Shown piece by piece: positions 44,235 through 55,800 of a DNA stretch of 64,000 bases. This stretch comes from Prochilodus magdalenae (lineage: Eukaryota > Chordata > Actinopteri > Characiformes > Prochilodontidae), in the NCBI GenBank assembly GCA_024036415.1, contig JAMWET010000924.1, positions 1 through 64,000 of the forward strand. The letters are read 5' to 3'. The position numbers were made by a program, and so were the translations under genes. Each line of letters begins with the position of its first letter. Positions within the stretch are counted from its first letter, which is position 1. Below the pieces are notes generated by a model. The model saw only the letters and a list, made by a program, of their open reading frames with translations, was not told the origin of the DNA and searched no databases.

Positions 44235-44645
44235 TGTTGTCCTAATGGCTGGATGCACTATAACGGTTTCTTGCCTCTAGGTCATAGAGGTTAGAGGTAA
44301 GGGCTTAGTACTCACTCTTCTTCATGTTCTTAAGTTTGAGAAACACGTAAAAAATAAAAACAGTTAAACGTCAGCCCAGGATTTGTATGTTAGGAGGTTC
44401 ATGGGTTTGGGTTCCAAGGCTGAGCAACCACATACAAGCTTAAGCTTGACTGGTGTTAAAGCACACTGCCTCGAGTCTCTAGAGCAGTGGGAAGATGCTT
44501 TCTGGAGCGACTAATCAGCCCTCACTCTCTGGTTTACGGCTTGCCTGAAAGCATGGTCCCAATTGTAAAGTTCGGTAGAGGGGGAATAATGGCCTGGGGC
44601 TGTTTTTTGTTCGTGCTTGGGCCCCGTCGTATTCCTCAGTCACAC
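44235..44645 (+). pseudogene. Tc1-type transposase remnant, copy 2
   Basis: Parallel to copy 1: CATAGAGGTTAGAGGTAAGG near 44283, GTTTGGGTTCCAAGGCTGAG near 44405, then FGRGGIMAWGCF in translation at 44571-44608. Further scraps (GAGTTTTAGTGCCAGTCAGG, ATGCTACAGCGCTCAG) at 44865-44912 correspond to what follows the GCFSP block in copy 1. Confidence 0.65.
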
Positions 44646-46052
44646 ACCTCCAATATGGAAGCCAAAGTTCTTAATTTAACTCGCAGGTTGAATGAGCAGT
44701 GCGGAAGACAGGCGTGTTTCTACGGTTATCTCTCTGAACATAGACGCTCTCTGTTTTCTTCTTCATGTCCAAACCTTACCAGACAACTAGTTCACCGGTA
44801 GCTATGCCCTCTAGAGGATCAGCTCTGCCATTTAAATAAACACCCATTTAATTCCACTACAGGAGTTTTAGTGCCAGTCAGGAGAAACCATAATGCTACA
44901 GCGCTCAGTTTAAATTCCAGGGCACTATGTGTTGAGATTGTGTTCCAGTAAACGCAAGACAGCCCCAAATCGAGATATTAACCGAGAACAAGACTGATAA
45001 TCTGAAATAACAGCACTTCACACGAATCATTAAGATTTAAACTCCACGTTTCTGCTCCAACCAAGACTATAGTCCCTCCCCTGCCTCCTCACGTGGTGAT
45101 GAGTGGCTCATGGTTGAATCCCAGCTCTTGTAAGTGGCTCCAAAATGGCATGCATACATTTTTAATGGCACCCAGTGGCTGGCGGAGCGGTTCCCCCCAA
45201 CACGGGCCTGCACGCCACCAGGCCTCCCCGCAGAGCAGCGGCGGGCAGGACAAGATTAGCTGCCAAGCTGCTACAGTAACGAGTCTGCAATTTGACGTCT
45301 TAGCGTGCTTTTTACCCAGCATGCCGCAGGCCTCAATGCCTCCACTGTTAAAAAACACACAAAGCCTGGCGAGGGGCTAAAGGCAGGCGTGGGGCATTTA
45401 ATTAAGGAAATGAAGTCGGCGATGGCTTCAATTATTCCTCATTTATGAACTGAGGTGGAGCGGGGGGGCCCAGAGCGCGAGCGGTAACATGAAGCGACTG
45501 GTGCTGAAGGGGCCGAGGCCCGAGAACGACGACCTCATCTTTCTGCCACTGGAAATGAGGGAACAAATTAATTAGTGAGACATTCATCTGGTGCCCTATC
45601 CTGCAGCTGTTCTGCTCATTGTTCCTCCTCAGACAGATTTACTCCTGCTCAAATTAGCGTCTACTCTCCTGTCCACACACTCCTGAGAGTGGAGTACCCT
45701 AGCTACCGTGCTGGTGTATGTATGTACATTAATGGGACTAAGATAGACGTAGGCTCTCCTAAATCCTGTAATGGTGGGACCATCTTTACGTGAGTACCCA
45801 CACATATCAATATCATTAACAGCGTTCTAAGCAGCTGTAGTACAATACCAATAAGTAATTAGTAATTAATTAGTAATTACTGTGTAATAAGCCCATAACT
45901 ACATAGTAATTACATATTAGTATACACTTCTGTAATTAATTTGTGATTCTTAATGTAAATGTTTATGTAACATGTCAGCCTTCTTTATTTTGGGGCATGT
46001 TTATGATTTCCATCATATTTACAGACACACACCATCAATTTATTAATGTGTA
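44646..46052. other. No gene recognised
   Basis: 45130-45570 is GC-richer and single-copy by eye. A 28-codon frame there (45490-45576) is too short to support. 45840-45960 is an AT-rich stretch with TAATTAGTAATTA words shared with 48420-48540. Confidence 0.45.
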
Positions 46053-46305
46053 TATCGTCGGCGTCCAAAGAAAAACATGTATCATCATTTTTGTTGATTT
46101 TTACTTTTACGCCTCATTTGATCACATGACCTGCTATTTATACTGTGTGTGAATTTCATGAAGAACTGACTGACAGAAATGGTCCAAAACTGCTTGGAAA
46201 GACGTCTGGTTCCATTGACTTCCATTCAAATGAAATGAGGTTTTTGGCCTCTCCTGTAAAGTTGCCATTTTGGAGATACCAGTTTTTCTTTGGACAGCGA
46301 TGATA
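46053..46305 (-). repeat. GTCCAAAG inverted-repeat element (MITE), copy 2, both ends
   Basis: About 253 bases with mirrored termini: ATCGTCGGCGTCCAAAGAAA at 46053 and, on minus from 46305, ATCATCGCTGTCCAAAGAAA. The interior matches 43934-44172 in reverse orientation (GGAAAGACGTCTGGTTCCAT on +). No reading frame. A non-autonomous DNA transposon of unassigned superfamily. Confidence 0.8.
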
Positions 46306-47235
46306 AGTATTAGTGAGATGCTTCATACAGATGACCTGAAACAAAAAGTACCTCAACTTTATAACATGCCAGTGAGCTTACTTTACCAGCAGTGGAAACA
46401 CAGAGCCTGTATAAAACCCAATCATGAGGCTTTGTGAATCAATTCAGACTCTTCAGGAGAGAATCACGGCACATCAAAGAATCTATCTTTTTCAGGGAGA
46501 GGGAGAGACAGAGAGAGAAAAGGCGTGGTGCATTCGGCTGCTGGATGAAGTTCCGCACATATTTTGCAGCCACACACAGAGTGTGGGGACGCTAGGCAGA
46601 ATTATTGGCGCTGTCTTTGACTCGACAGGGAAATTGAGGAATTATAATACTGTTGCAGCAGCTGGCTTGTTTCCCTTGCCAGGGTTTCTTAAATACGGCT
46701 CCCCAGAGCAGCCCGGGCACAAACACAGCCAGGCGCATGCACGGCCTAAAAAACACAGAGCTGAATAAAGAGCGCAAAAGTAGACGACGAGAAGGACAGA
46801 GACGGAAAGACAGACTGGGGTCCCTCACTAATAGGCCATAAGCTGCAGTCAGATGAATAGGCCGTCGGCGGATTTTGAAGGCCGCTGTCCGTTATGCCGC
46901 GTGGCGGGGTCTCTGCACTGCCATGACAATACGATACAGACATCCCATTCTAATAAGACATAAAGAATGGAGTCATTAAGGGAGAGGAAATATGACCAAT
47001 CAAGGCAGAGAAAACACACACACAGTGGCGGCAAATTATGGACGTGTCAGCCGGGAAGAAAGGTCAAACGTGGCGTATATCAAACAACCGCAGACAAATG
47101 AGGGACCCTGGAGAAGGGGGAGATTCGCAGAGATGAGGCTTGGAACAGAATGGCATTCGCGATTATGGGGCCAATTATCTTCTTTGGTTTTCATCAAAGG
47201 TGCCCTCACCGTGAGGCATTAACAGAGGAGCTGCA
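46306..47235. other. No gene recognised
   Basis: 46420-47000 is non-repetitive by eye. No supported gene. Confidence 0.45.
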
Positions 47236-47625
47236 CCAATAGCTGCACCCAGACAGAATCAACCACCAGGAATAGAACTTGGTGGGTAGGTCATGGAGTG
47301 ACTCAGAATGGCAGCGGGTCATCTTCAGGGACGAGTCCCGCTTTAGTCTTGGTGGAGACGACCAGCGAATCCGTGTGTGGAGGCACCGTGGTCAGCACCA
47401 AGACCAACAGTTTGTTGACATATGTCCAGAAGGCCTGGTGTCACTCTACCTCCATACCAAGACGTCTGGCCTGTTGGGTTAACAAACATGGCAGCTCAAC
47501 GCCATACTGGGAGACAGACTTCTGTATGTGTAGCTCAGTAAATATTGATCATATCAGTCTAAATGTATCATCAGTTATTGTTCTTTAGCTAACCTTTATC
47601 TTCCTTCTTAACAGCAAGTACTATT
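47236..47625 (+). mobile_element. Family A Tc1 derivative with additional 5' deletion
   Basis: The 5' terminal repeat ATAGCTGCACCCAGACAGAA is at 47239-47260. About 35 bases later it joins GGTCATGGAGTGACTCAGAA, so most of the N-terminal region is deleted. The frame 47279-47482 then reads SDSEWQRVIFRDESRFSLGG, DDQRIRVWRHRGQHQDQQFV, the first catalytic Asp block, running straight into the family junction (GTCCAGAAGGCCTGGTGTC, 47424-47442). The C-terminal blocks and 3' end follow to about 47620. Confidence 0.85.
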
Positions 47626-48249
47626 AAACTGTACATTAAGAAAAATAGAGCTAATGGTGCCAACACAGCTAGCAAATACATAAATATTTATATACTAAAA
47701 AAATCATTTTTATTATTATACTCATTATTAGCATTTTTTATGCATATAGGAATGTCACAAGCCCAGGGACCAATGGTACATGAAGTCACACCCCCAAAAC
47801 TGTCTAGGGTGTAATTAGGATCTTGCCCCTGACTGTAACGAAGACACAAACTGCCACTATGTGTTGTGCTTTGTTTTGGCGGATGAACCCTACGTAGAGT
47901 TGCATGCCTAACTGGTTGAACCCAACGAGAGAACTCACCTGGGGGGGTGGGGGGCAGCTCAGTCCATGAGCCTGTGACCGGCCAGCTCAAGCTCCGTTCA
48001 TGGTAGCGTTCAGGTTTTATGCATTGATGGAGGGATGTCCACCGAAAGAAGAAGAGAGAGAGTGCAAGATCCCAGGAGAGCCAACCTCCCTCTGGAAGAG
48101 TCCCAAACCCAATCTTCGAAGCCCCAAAGTCTCCCGCTGTTGCTCCAGCCGCCATTTCCGGCTGAGCCCACAGTGTATAAGACCCCAGTGATTGGCGCCC
48201 CCATGTGGTCCAACGTGATAATCAGTTTCTGCCCCTGGCCAATAACTTT
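47626..48249 (-). other. Unidentified 155-codon frame
   Basis: A minus frame at 47688-48155 contains SWPVTGSWTELPPTPPGEFS and HATLRRVHPPKQSTTHSGSL but matches nothing I recognise. It has no splice or repeat support, and its C-terminal third is low-complexity. Probably not a gene, or a relic of an unknown retroelement. Confidence 0.3.
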
Positions 48250-48545
48250 GCCCAGCAGGAATTAGCTGCTAACTAAGCGTTAATAACCAGGGTTAGTTCA
48301 CTTGTTAATCCTGTATGAGTAAGCACACACAGTTCATTACCAGTGTAATAAGCAGGTGTTAGTACACAGCTAATAAGTAAATGAGTGTTACTGACAAAAA
48401 AGCTGTCAACAATGTGCTTAACTGCTAATTACTAATTACTAAATCAGTAACTAATGCTTAATAAGCCGTTAATTAATATTATAATGAGTAACTACACATG
48501 AGCATAGACATCAATTAATTTGCAACTCCTAATGTAAAGTGTAAC
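48250..48545. repeat. AT-rich interspersed stretch
   Basis: Many overlapping TAATAAG/TTAATTA words and an ending CTAATGTAAAGTGTAAC that recurs in diverged form at 45940-45960 and 12595-12608. Probably a diverged small inverted-repeat element. Confidence 0.45.
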
Positions 48546-49354
48546 TCTGAGGTCACTGATCACTGACTTGACTATGATTCAGGCCTTTTACTTCAACCCT
48601 GGCACTGAAAGGAATTGTGTACCAGCAGACAATTTCCGCCCGTGTTTGACCTCCTGTGGTAGAGCCTGCTACGCGCATTTAAATGGGACATAATGTTCCT
48701 AAACCTACTCTTCATGATGTTATAGATGCATAATTCCGGTGCACTTAGCATGCAGGAAGTCGGGAACGTGAATAGAAAGAGTGTGACAGCATAATCAATA
48801 CAGAGTACACAGCTGGCTAGAACTTCGCTTTTCCAAGGTGGTGCATCCTGGCTGTCAAAGCAGATCTAGATGTTTGTGACTAGTATAGGACATATACATT
48901 ATTCATACACAGATGATGAAATTCCGACATGGAATAATGGTGATATACTGGTTTTAACCCCGCCACGAAGTGCAATCTCCAGCGATTTTGTGGGCGGATG
49001 CGATATTACATTTCTCCATGATGTTAATGGCGTATATTTAAGCGCATATGGGGCATCTACACAACCAAACTGCGTTTCCATCTCTGTATGTAAGAAGGCA
49101 AATCAAGTATCATCAAAGTTGATATAAAGAAAGCTGGAGGGATATCAGCATCTCAGCTATATCCTGAGATGGTTTCCACAGCAGGGGGTTTAAACCTCTT
49201 TCACACCTCGTTGCTCACTAGCAGCTCAACATAATCTATAACTGAGACATGCAGAAAACTATATACTTCAGCATCAATACAGTGTACTAGTTGTTAACAA
49301 TTAAAGGGAGTAAAATCACATCCCTAGTGACGGATGAAGTACACAAACTTTGTA
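48546..49354. other. No gene recognised
   Basis: A frame at 48870-49127 (DDEIPTWNNGDILVLTPPRS) has no domain I know. Otherwise nothing. Confidence 0.45.
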
Positions 49355-49592
49355 CTAAAGTAGATAATACGTTATTGATCCCACAGTGGAAAAATTTACA
49401 ATGTTACAGCAGCACAAAGGAAAGAACAGAAGTGTCAGGACATATAACAAATAATAAATGAGAGACAATATATACAAAAAATACCGCAAATATAAATAGT
49501 AGAAATAGAAATAGATTCCTGAGTTTTGTTGCACATTGTAGAAATAGAAATGGAATACTGTGGTTTTTATTGCACCTAGTCGAAATTGACTA
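49355..49592 (-). mobile_element. LINE 3' end (Rex3-like), minus
   Basis: On minus it ends TTTTTCCACTGTGGGATCAA then TAACGTATTATCTACT, similar to the insertion at 27582-27652. Its upstream part contains two TAGAAATAGAAATAG words that resemble the unit of the adjoining minisatellite. Confidence 0.6.
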
Positions 49593-50780
49593 GTGTAGGG
49601 ATAGACTAGTGTAGAAACAGACTACTGTAAGAATAGACTGGTGTAGAAATAGACTAGTGTAGAAATAGCCTAGTGTAGGAATAGACTAGTATAGGAATAG
49701 ACTAGTGTAGAAATAGACTACTGTAGGAATAGACTAGTATAGGAATAGACTAGTGTAGAAATAGACTACTGTAGAAATAGACTACTGTAAGAATAGACTG
49801 GTGTAGAAATAGACTAGTGTAGAAATAGACTACTGTAAGAATAGACTGGTGTAGAAATAGACTAGTGTAGAAATAGACTAGTGTAGGTATAGACTACTGT
49901 AGAAATAGACTAGTGTAGAAATAGACTACTGTAAGAATACACTGGTGTAGAAATAGACTAGTGTAGAAATAGACTACTGTAAGAATACACTGGTGTAGAA
50001 ATAGACTACTGTAAGAATACACTGGTGTAGAAATAGACTAGTGTAGAAATAGACTACTGTAGAAATAGACTAGTGTAGAAATAGACTACTGTAAGAATAC
50101 ACTGGTGTAGAAATAGACTACTGTAAGAATACACTGGTGTAGAAATAGACTAGTGTAGAAATAGACTACTGTAAGAATAGACTACTGTAAGAATACACTG
50201 GTGTAGAAATAGACTAGTGTAGAAATAGACTACTGTAAGAATACACTGGTGTAGAAATAGACTAGTGTAGAAATAGACTACTGTAGAAATAGACTACTGT
50301 AAGAATAGACTGGTGTAGAAATAGACTAGTGTAGAAATAGACTACTGTAAGAATAGACTAGTGTAGAAATAGACTACTGTAGAAATAGACTACTGTAAGA
50401 ATAGACTGGTGTAGAAATAGACTACTGTAAGAATAGACTACTGTAAGAATACACTGGTGTAGAAATAGACTAGTGTAGAAATAGACTACTGTAGAAATAG
50501 ACTACTGTAAGAATAGACTGGTGTAGAAATAGACTAGTGTAGAAATAGACTACTGTAAGAATAGACTGGTGTAGAAATAGACTACTGTAAGAATAGACTG
50601 GTGTAGAAATAGACTAGTGTAGAAATAGACTACTGTAAGAATAGACTGGTGTAGAAATAGACTAGTGTAGAAATAGACTACTGTAAGAATAGACTAGTGT
50701 AGAAATGGACTACTGTAAGAATAGACTAGTGTAGAAATAGACTAGTGTAAGAATGGACTAGTGTAGAAATGGACTACTGA
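49593..50780. repeat. 16-bp minisatellite, about 74 units
   Basis: Unit GTGTAGAAATAGACTA with variants CTGTAAGAATAGACTG and CTGTAAGAATACACTG. From the first unit at 49593 to the last at 50761 is 1168 bases, exactly 73 periods, so there is no net indel. Variants are arranged in repeated blocks. Stops in all frames; non-coding. Confidence 0.97.
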
Positions 50781-50789
50781 GTTGAGCAG

Positions 50790-51841
50790 CTGTTATACAG
50801 TCTGATGTCCGGAAGGAAGGATTCCAATTCCCAGAGTGCACAGCCCAGTGATGTCACGTCCACATGTGTGCTCCCCACCAATCCTCCCCGGTCCTCGTCT
50901 CCAGTCTACTGATTGCTTCAGCTGTTGGTCACACTAGCTAAGCCCCAGTCATACACTCCTTCCCCGCGACGCTTTGCCAACCTCTCTCGTTGCAGTCCTG
51001 AGCGGGTCTCTGTATTTCTCTACCTGTGTACCGACCCTGCTTCTCTCTCGACTACGTCTCCTTGCCTTCTCCCTGTAACTTGGTTGCTCGAATTTGTCTG
51101 TCTCTTTGTTTACCAACGCTGGCTCTTCTCCCCTGGATTTCCCCTTCCGGCTCAGGTTGCCTCTCTGCCTGATTCTTTGGTTTCTCGACTCTAGCCTGTA
51201 CCTCGTTTGTGTCTCTGTGTAGTATATACTGTATATACTGTACATCTGAACTCCTGGACACTCTCAGACACTTACTGTATATACTGTACATCTGAACTCC
51301 TGGACACTCTCAGACACTTACTGTATATACTGTACATCTGAACTCCTGGACACTCTCAGACACTTTACTTAAATACCTATATATGCACATGTTTATTATG
51401 TTAATTCAGTCATTATCTGCTGATAATTGCACCCCTTGCACATTCATGCACATTTATTTTTTACTTATTAGTCTTATTAGTCTTTTCTACGTTTCTCCTT
51501 GCGAAGTGAGATATATTTATATATTTATAAATAGTGACCTGTACTATGTATAGTTTATAGTTTATAGTTAACAGTTAATAATACTGCTGCTGGTACCTAC
51601 CCATTTAGGTTTTTCATACTGCACAACCCTGTTTTTATTTTTTAATTTGTATTTGTATCTGTGCTATTTTTGTGAAACCCCTACTGGCTGCTAAATTTCC
51701 TTCAGGATCAATAAAGTATCTATCTATCTATCTATCTATCTGTAGCCCTATGCTGCTGTTCCGTACTTTGCTGTTACGCAATAGTTTCGACCTGTTCAAT
51801 AAAGCCTGCTTGCATCGCGCCTGGTTCTGTGTCCCTGACAA
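50790..51841 (+). mobile_element. LTR-like repeat split by a non-LTR insertion
   Basis: 50830-51210 is a CT-rich LTR-like block (GTCCTCGTCTCCAGTCTACT, CTCTCGACTACGTCTCCTTG). It resumes at 51743 with CCCTATGCTGCTGTTCC and ends at CAATAAAGCCTGCTTGC...GTGTCCCTGACA, a poly(A)-signal-bearing terminal block typical of teleost LTRs. The 51212-51742 insert interrupts it, with TGTAG on both sides. The exact 5' end of the LTR was not determined and there is no internal region. Confidence 0.55.
51212..51742 (+). mobile_element. Non-LTR-like repeat, copy 1, nested in LTR
   Basis: Starts with about three 46-base tandem units (GTACATCTGAACTCCTGGAC inside each) and ends CTTCAGGATCAATAAAGTAT then (CTAT)n. 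The ending is a common 3' end of fish non-LTR elements. Nearly identical to 52785-53310. Confidence 0.75.
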
Positions 51842-51937
51842 TTAGAAGTATTTATGAATAACAGTTTGGAGGTTCAGGAAAAAGCTGAATTGGAGAGAAA
51901 CACCACCATTTCAGACAAAAGCAGGGAATTATCATTC

Positions 51938-52120
51938 ATTTACATTACATTTACATTTTAGTCATTTAGCTGACACTCTTATCCAGAGCGACTTACAAGG
52001 TTATCCGTTTTACAGGTGGGCCAGTGCAGTGTTAGGACTCTTATTGGTGTAGCTCAGCATTTGCTGACCTGGTAGCTCTTTGGTGGGTAGTGGTTTTAAC
52101 CGCTGAGCCACACCAACCAC
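51938..52120 (-). repeat. tRNA-derived SINE, reversed, head deleted internally
   Basis: On minus the head GGTGTGGCTCAGCGGTTAAA is at 52115-52096, and the tail GTCGCTCTGGATAAGAGTGT then AGCTAAATGACTAAAATG at 51990-51952. Compared with 351-595 it lacks the B-box GGTTCGATTCC region. Confidence 0.75.
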
Positions 52121-52784
52121 ACAACTAATAGTCACATGTGGGAGGAGCTTAAAAAGAAAGTCAAGAGATTTTTTTTCAGTGCTCCTCGTCACATACTTTG
52201 TCATTAGGGACATCACCAGAAGATACAACAGGTGACAATCAGATATTGCTACAGAGCGTCCTTATTCTTATCACCTAGGCAATAACCTTGTCTCATGGCT
52301 GAGGCTGTGGCTCCACACAACAACACCATTGAAGGGAAATGCTAAGGCTGTTTACCATCTAAAACACAGAACCACACAGCAATTAAAACAGGACTATTCC
52401 TGACTGAATGGTCCCCAATTACCTCAACTGTTTTCAGCTGATGTGATCACAGAGATGCAAACCATTCCTGTGGATTCCTTTTCTCCTCGTTTAAATGGAA
52501 GCACTACATTCGTTATTACAGAATGCATTTCTGTCTGTTTCGTTTTGTTCAGGGACGAATGCCATTATTCTACGGATCTATGGAGAACTGTAGATGGACA
52601 TTCACAAGAGGCTGAAATCCTTGGACTGCCCCCAAAGATGTCTATGCCTGTGTTGTGTCTCTGAAGGTATGACTGAACTACATGATTGCTCTTGATAAAA
52701 AAAAAATAATGATGTGCCAAAAAAGCCAGAGTAAACGTCAGAGCAGCATACACATTGCAGACCACTCTGCTATCTACTTCATTA
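52121..52784. other. No gene recognised; one exon-like stretch
   Basis: 52553-52666 is framed by a TTTGTTCAG acceptor-like and a GGTATG donor-like border, but one frame ends in TGA before the donor and the others are closed. It is not called a gene. Confidence 0.4.
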
Positions 52785-53248
52785 GACACTTACTGTATAT
52801 ACTGTACATCTGAACTCCTGGACACTCTCAGACACTTACTGTATATACTGTACATCTGAACTCCTGGACACTCTCAGACACTTTACTTAAATACCTATAT
52901 ATGCACATGTTTATTATGTTAATTCAGTCATTATCTGCTGATAATTGCACCCCTTGCACATTCATGCACATTTATTTTTTACTTATTAGTCTTATTAGTC
53001 TTTTCTACGTTTCTCCTTGCGAAGTGAGATATATTTATATATTTATAAATAGTGACCTGTACTATGTATATATATTTTTAGTATACTATGTTTTAATAGT
53101 TAACAGTTAATAATACTGCTGCTGGTACCTACCCATTTAGGTTTTTCATACTGCACAACCCTGTTTTTATTTTTTAATTTGTATTTGTATCTGTGCTATT
53201 TTTGTGAAACCCCTACTGGCTGCTAAATTTCCTTCAGGATCAATAAAG

Positions 53249-53310
<62 letters not shown>
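52785..53310 (+). mobile_element. Non-LTR-like repeat, copy 2
   Basis: From two 46-base units to the CTTCAGGATCAATAAAGTAT end it is virtually identical to 51212-51742. The one visible difference is a rearranged TA-rich stretch near 53065-53100. Same orientation, about 1.57 kb away. Confidence 0.8.
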
Positions 53311-53313
<3 letters not shown>

Positions 53314-53326
53314 GTCTATCTGTCTA

Positions 53327-53370
<44 letters not shown>

Positions 53371-53371
53371 C
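53253..53371. repeat. (TATC)n then (TGTC)n compound microsatellite
   Basis: Roughly 16 TATC units grade into about 14 TGTC units. It forms the tail of the non-LTR copy 2. Confidence 0.95.
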
Positions 53372-55562
53372 ACTTCCTAGGAGTTGAACTTTCCATTGGT
53401 TGAAAGAACATTGACGACCCAACACAAAAATTCACATGTAAAAAAACAGTACTGTCTTTGTGGGATGCTGCCTTCTCCAGGGTCATGGTCGTCATCATAA
53501 CCCCCACCCCACCCCCACCCTTACGGCTGAAACATGGCACCTAATGTTCTAATACAAATTGTACTGCTCTGTCCTTACGTACACTCTGTTGTGTATTGTA
53601 CCTTTGCAGTCAGCTAAGCTCTTCCCTTACATCATTCCTCCAAGGAACAGGTCACCGTGTGTAGTTTGGACTGGTTTAATATAAGGAAGTGTGAAACTAT
53701 AAACCAGCGAAAAGACTGACATTAGTTTTCCTTACACAAGAAACTTCAAAACAGACAATGAGGGGTACAAATATACAGCAAAGTCTGTGTTCAAACTACC
53801 CACAACTCAGCAGGAAGAACATATGATAGCCTACAATAGAATATCATGGTTCCCTAACATACACCTCAAATATAACTGCTTAAAATATAAAATATACACA
53901 CAAAGTTTTTACTGATGGTCTAAATGTCCTTGTTCTCACTGGCATTGCCACTCAGAGGTGGCAATGCAGGATGGACATTGATATGTAGCAGCAGAGAACC
54001 ACCCTCATGCAGTAAGCCAGCAAAAGACCCACGTTTCCTGTACAGCTTCCTGAATCCTGTTTTGTCACAGCACAAACAAACCACTAGGTGGCGCTTAAGC
54101 CAACGTTTCAATTATCAATCCATTACACAAATCAACAGATGACACTAGCTGTCCATAACATCAGCACCACAGTGGCCACCGAGTTAGATTCAAGGCAGAA
54201 TACATTCACAGACGGGATCATTAACTGTCAGTCATCAGGCCTGAGGTATCGCAGTAGTCTTTTTATCTATCAGCCTTATTCTTTCCATTCATTTCCGAAG
54301 TCAGCCGGACACTTCAGGCCAACGGAGCGTCAACCCTGTCCTGGGGAATGAAGTTAGGAACATGTTCTAAGACGTACTGTGGCAGTCGGTGAACCCGCTG
54401 CCTCATGAAAGCACCTCAGTGCTGTTGTCCAAGTCACTGTGGTGCTGTCCGTGGTGCTGAAACTCCTGTTCCACCTCTTGCTTTGGACCATTGTGGGAAA
54501 ATGTGGCTCAGAACCCATCCACCCTGCTGAAATGTCTTCTATATGTCTCCACAATGGCATGGAAAGCGCTACTGTGCAAAATGGGCAATGACTGCTGTGT
54601 CAGGAAAAACGGGATACTCGAAAAGTGGGACAGTCTCCAGGAATTCAATGGCAGCGCACGTAAATGATCTTATTAATCCATCCTGGATTGAATTAGTTGG
54701 TAATTAGACGTATCCGTGAACACGGAAAAGGCTTCCAGACTTTTGACAATTTGCTAATAAGCACTCAAATGTCGCACTCACTGAAAGTGAAAAGGTCTGA
54801 TTCCATGTGAGAAGGAGGACATGATTAGCCCGGCTAAATGTAGCCTAAGGCCGCAGGGAACAGGCTGAGTTTTCAAGTATAGCAGCAAACACTTAACAGC
54901 CAGTCAAAACTGCGCTTTTTAATATGAGCCCGGTTTATTCCAGGCAACTGCTATTTTCCTGGAATATGGAAAAGAAATTAAAGCAGACGGTATTGTTGTC
55001 CATCCTCACAGCAATGTTTTTTAGCTGGCTGGACATGTTCATCACTGCCTAGTCATGACACAGAGTGTTGGAGAAGGACGTGGAAGGGTATAAACAGAGA
55101 TAAACCAGCTACATCACCTAATTCCCATTCAAAATACTCAATCCAAGTCCCATTCAAGTACTGTAAGGTGGGGGCTATGTTTAGGTTGAGCAGAGGTGAG
55201 TGATCGGTAGTCACAGGTCACCTCTAGCCTCAAACTCCTAAACACTGCTGGTCAACAAACAGGTCAACACTCACTGCTGACCCTCATTCCCCAAACTGCT
55301 AGCATGCTAAGCTAAAAACACAGCCTCCCTTCACTGGGATCTCAACAGAAAACCCACCCTACTCGCAGAAAGCCCACCCATATCCAGGCTCTTCACTGTA
55401 AAATTCAATGTAAAAGTGAAGTTAATGCAGCTGTTTGTTAAAAAAACTTTCTTTTGTTACTTAACTACTCATGGCACAGCGTAGCGACAGGCCAGTACCA
55501 GCAAACAACACCGGCGCAAAACTACAATACACACACTGCCCAACATTTACACACACCCAGAT
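53372..55562. other. No gene recognised; possible conserved islands
   Basis: No domain-bearing frame. 54660-55010 is a single-copy-looking block that could be conserved non-coding DNA. 55230-55330 has a local CAACA-rich tract. Confidence 0.45.
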
Positions 55563-55800
55563 AACATACAAGGCAAGGCAAGGCAAATCAAGGCAAATCA
55601 AGGCAAGGCAAGGCAAGGCAAGGCAAGGCAAGGCAAGGCAAGGCAAGGCATGTTTATTTGTTTAGCAGCTTTCATACACAAGGGCAATTCAAAGTGCTTT
55701 ACATAAAAGGGAGAAAATACATAGAAATAAATAATAAATAAAAAAATAGAAGCAAAATAAATCATTTAAAAATCATTTTAAAAAACCCTAAAAACACTAA
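55563..55800 (-). mobile_element. Non-LTR element 3' end with AGGCA tail
   Basis: AAGGCAAGGCA repeats (55569-55650) run into ATGTTTATTTGTTTAGCAGC, then CAATTCAAAGTGCTTTACAT, the reversed 3' end of a very common teleost non-LTR family. No ORF. Confidence 0.7.

Noticed and set aside
45490..45576. 28-codon frame MKRLVLKGPRPENDDLIFLP in GC-rich DNA
   Set aside because: Too short and without further evidence.
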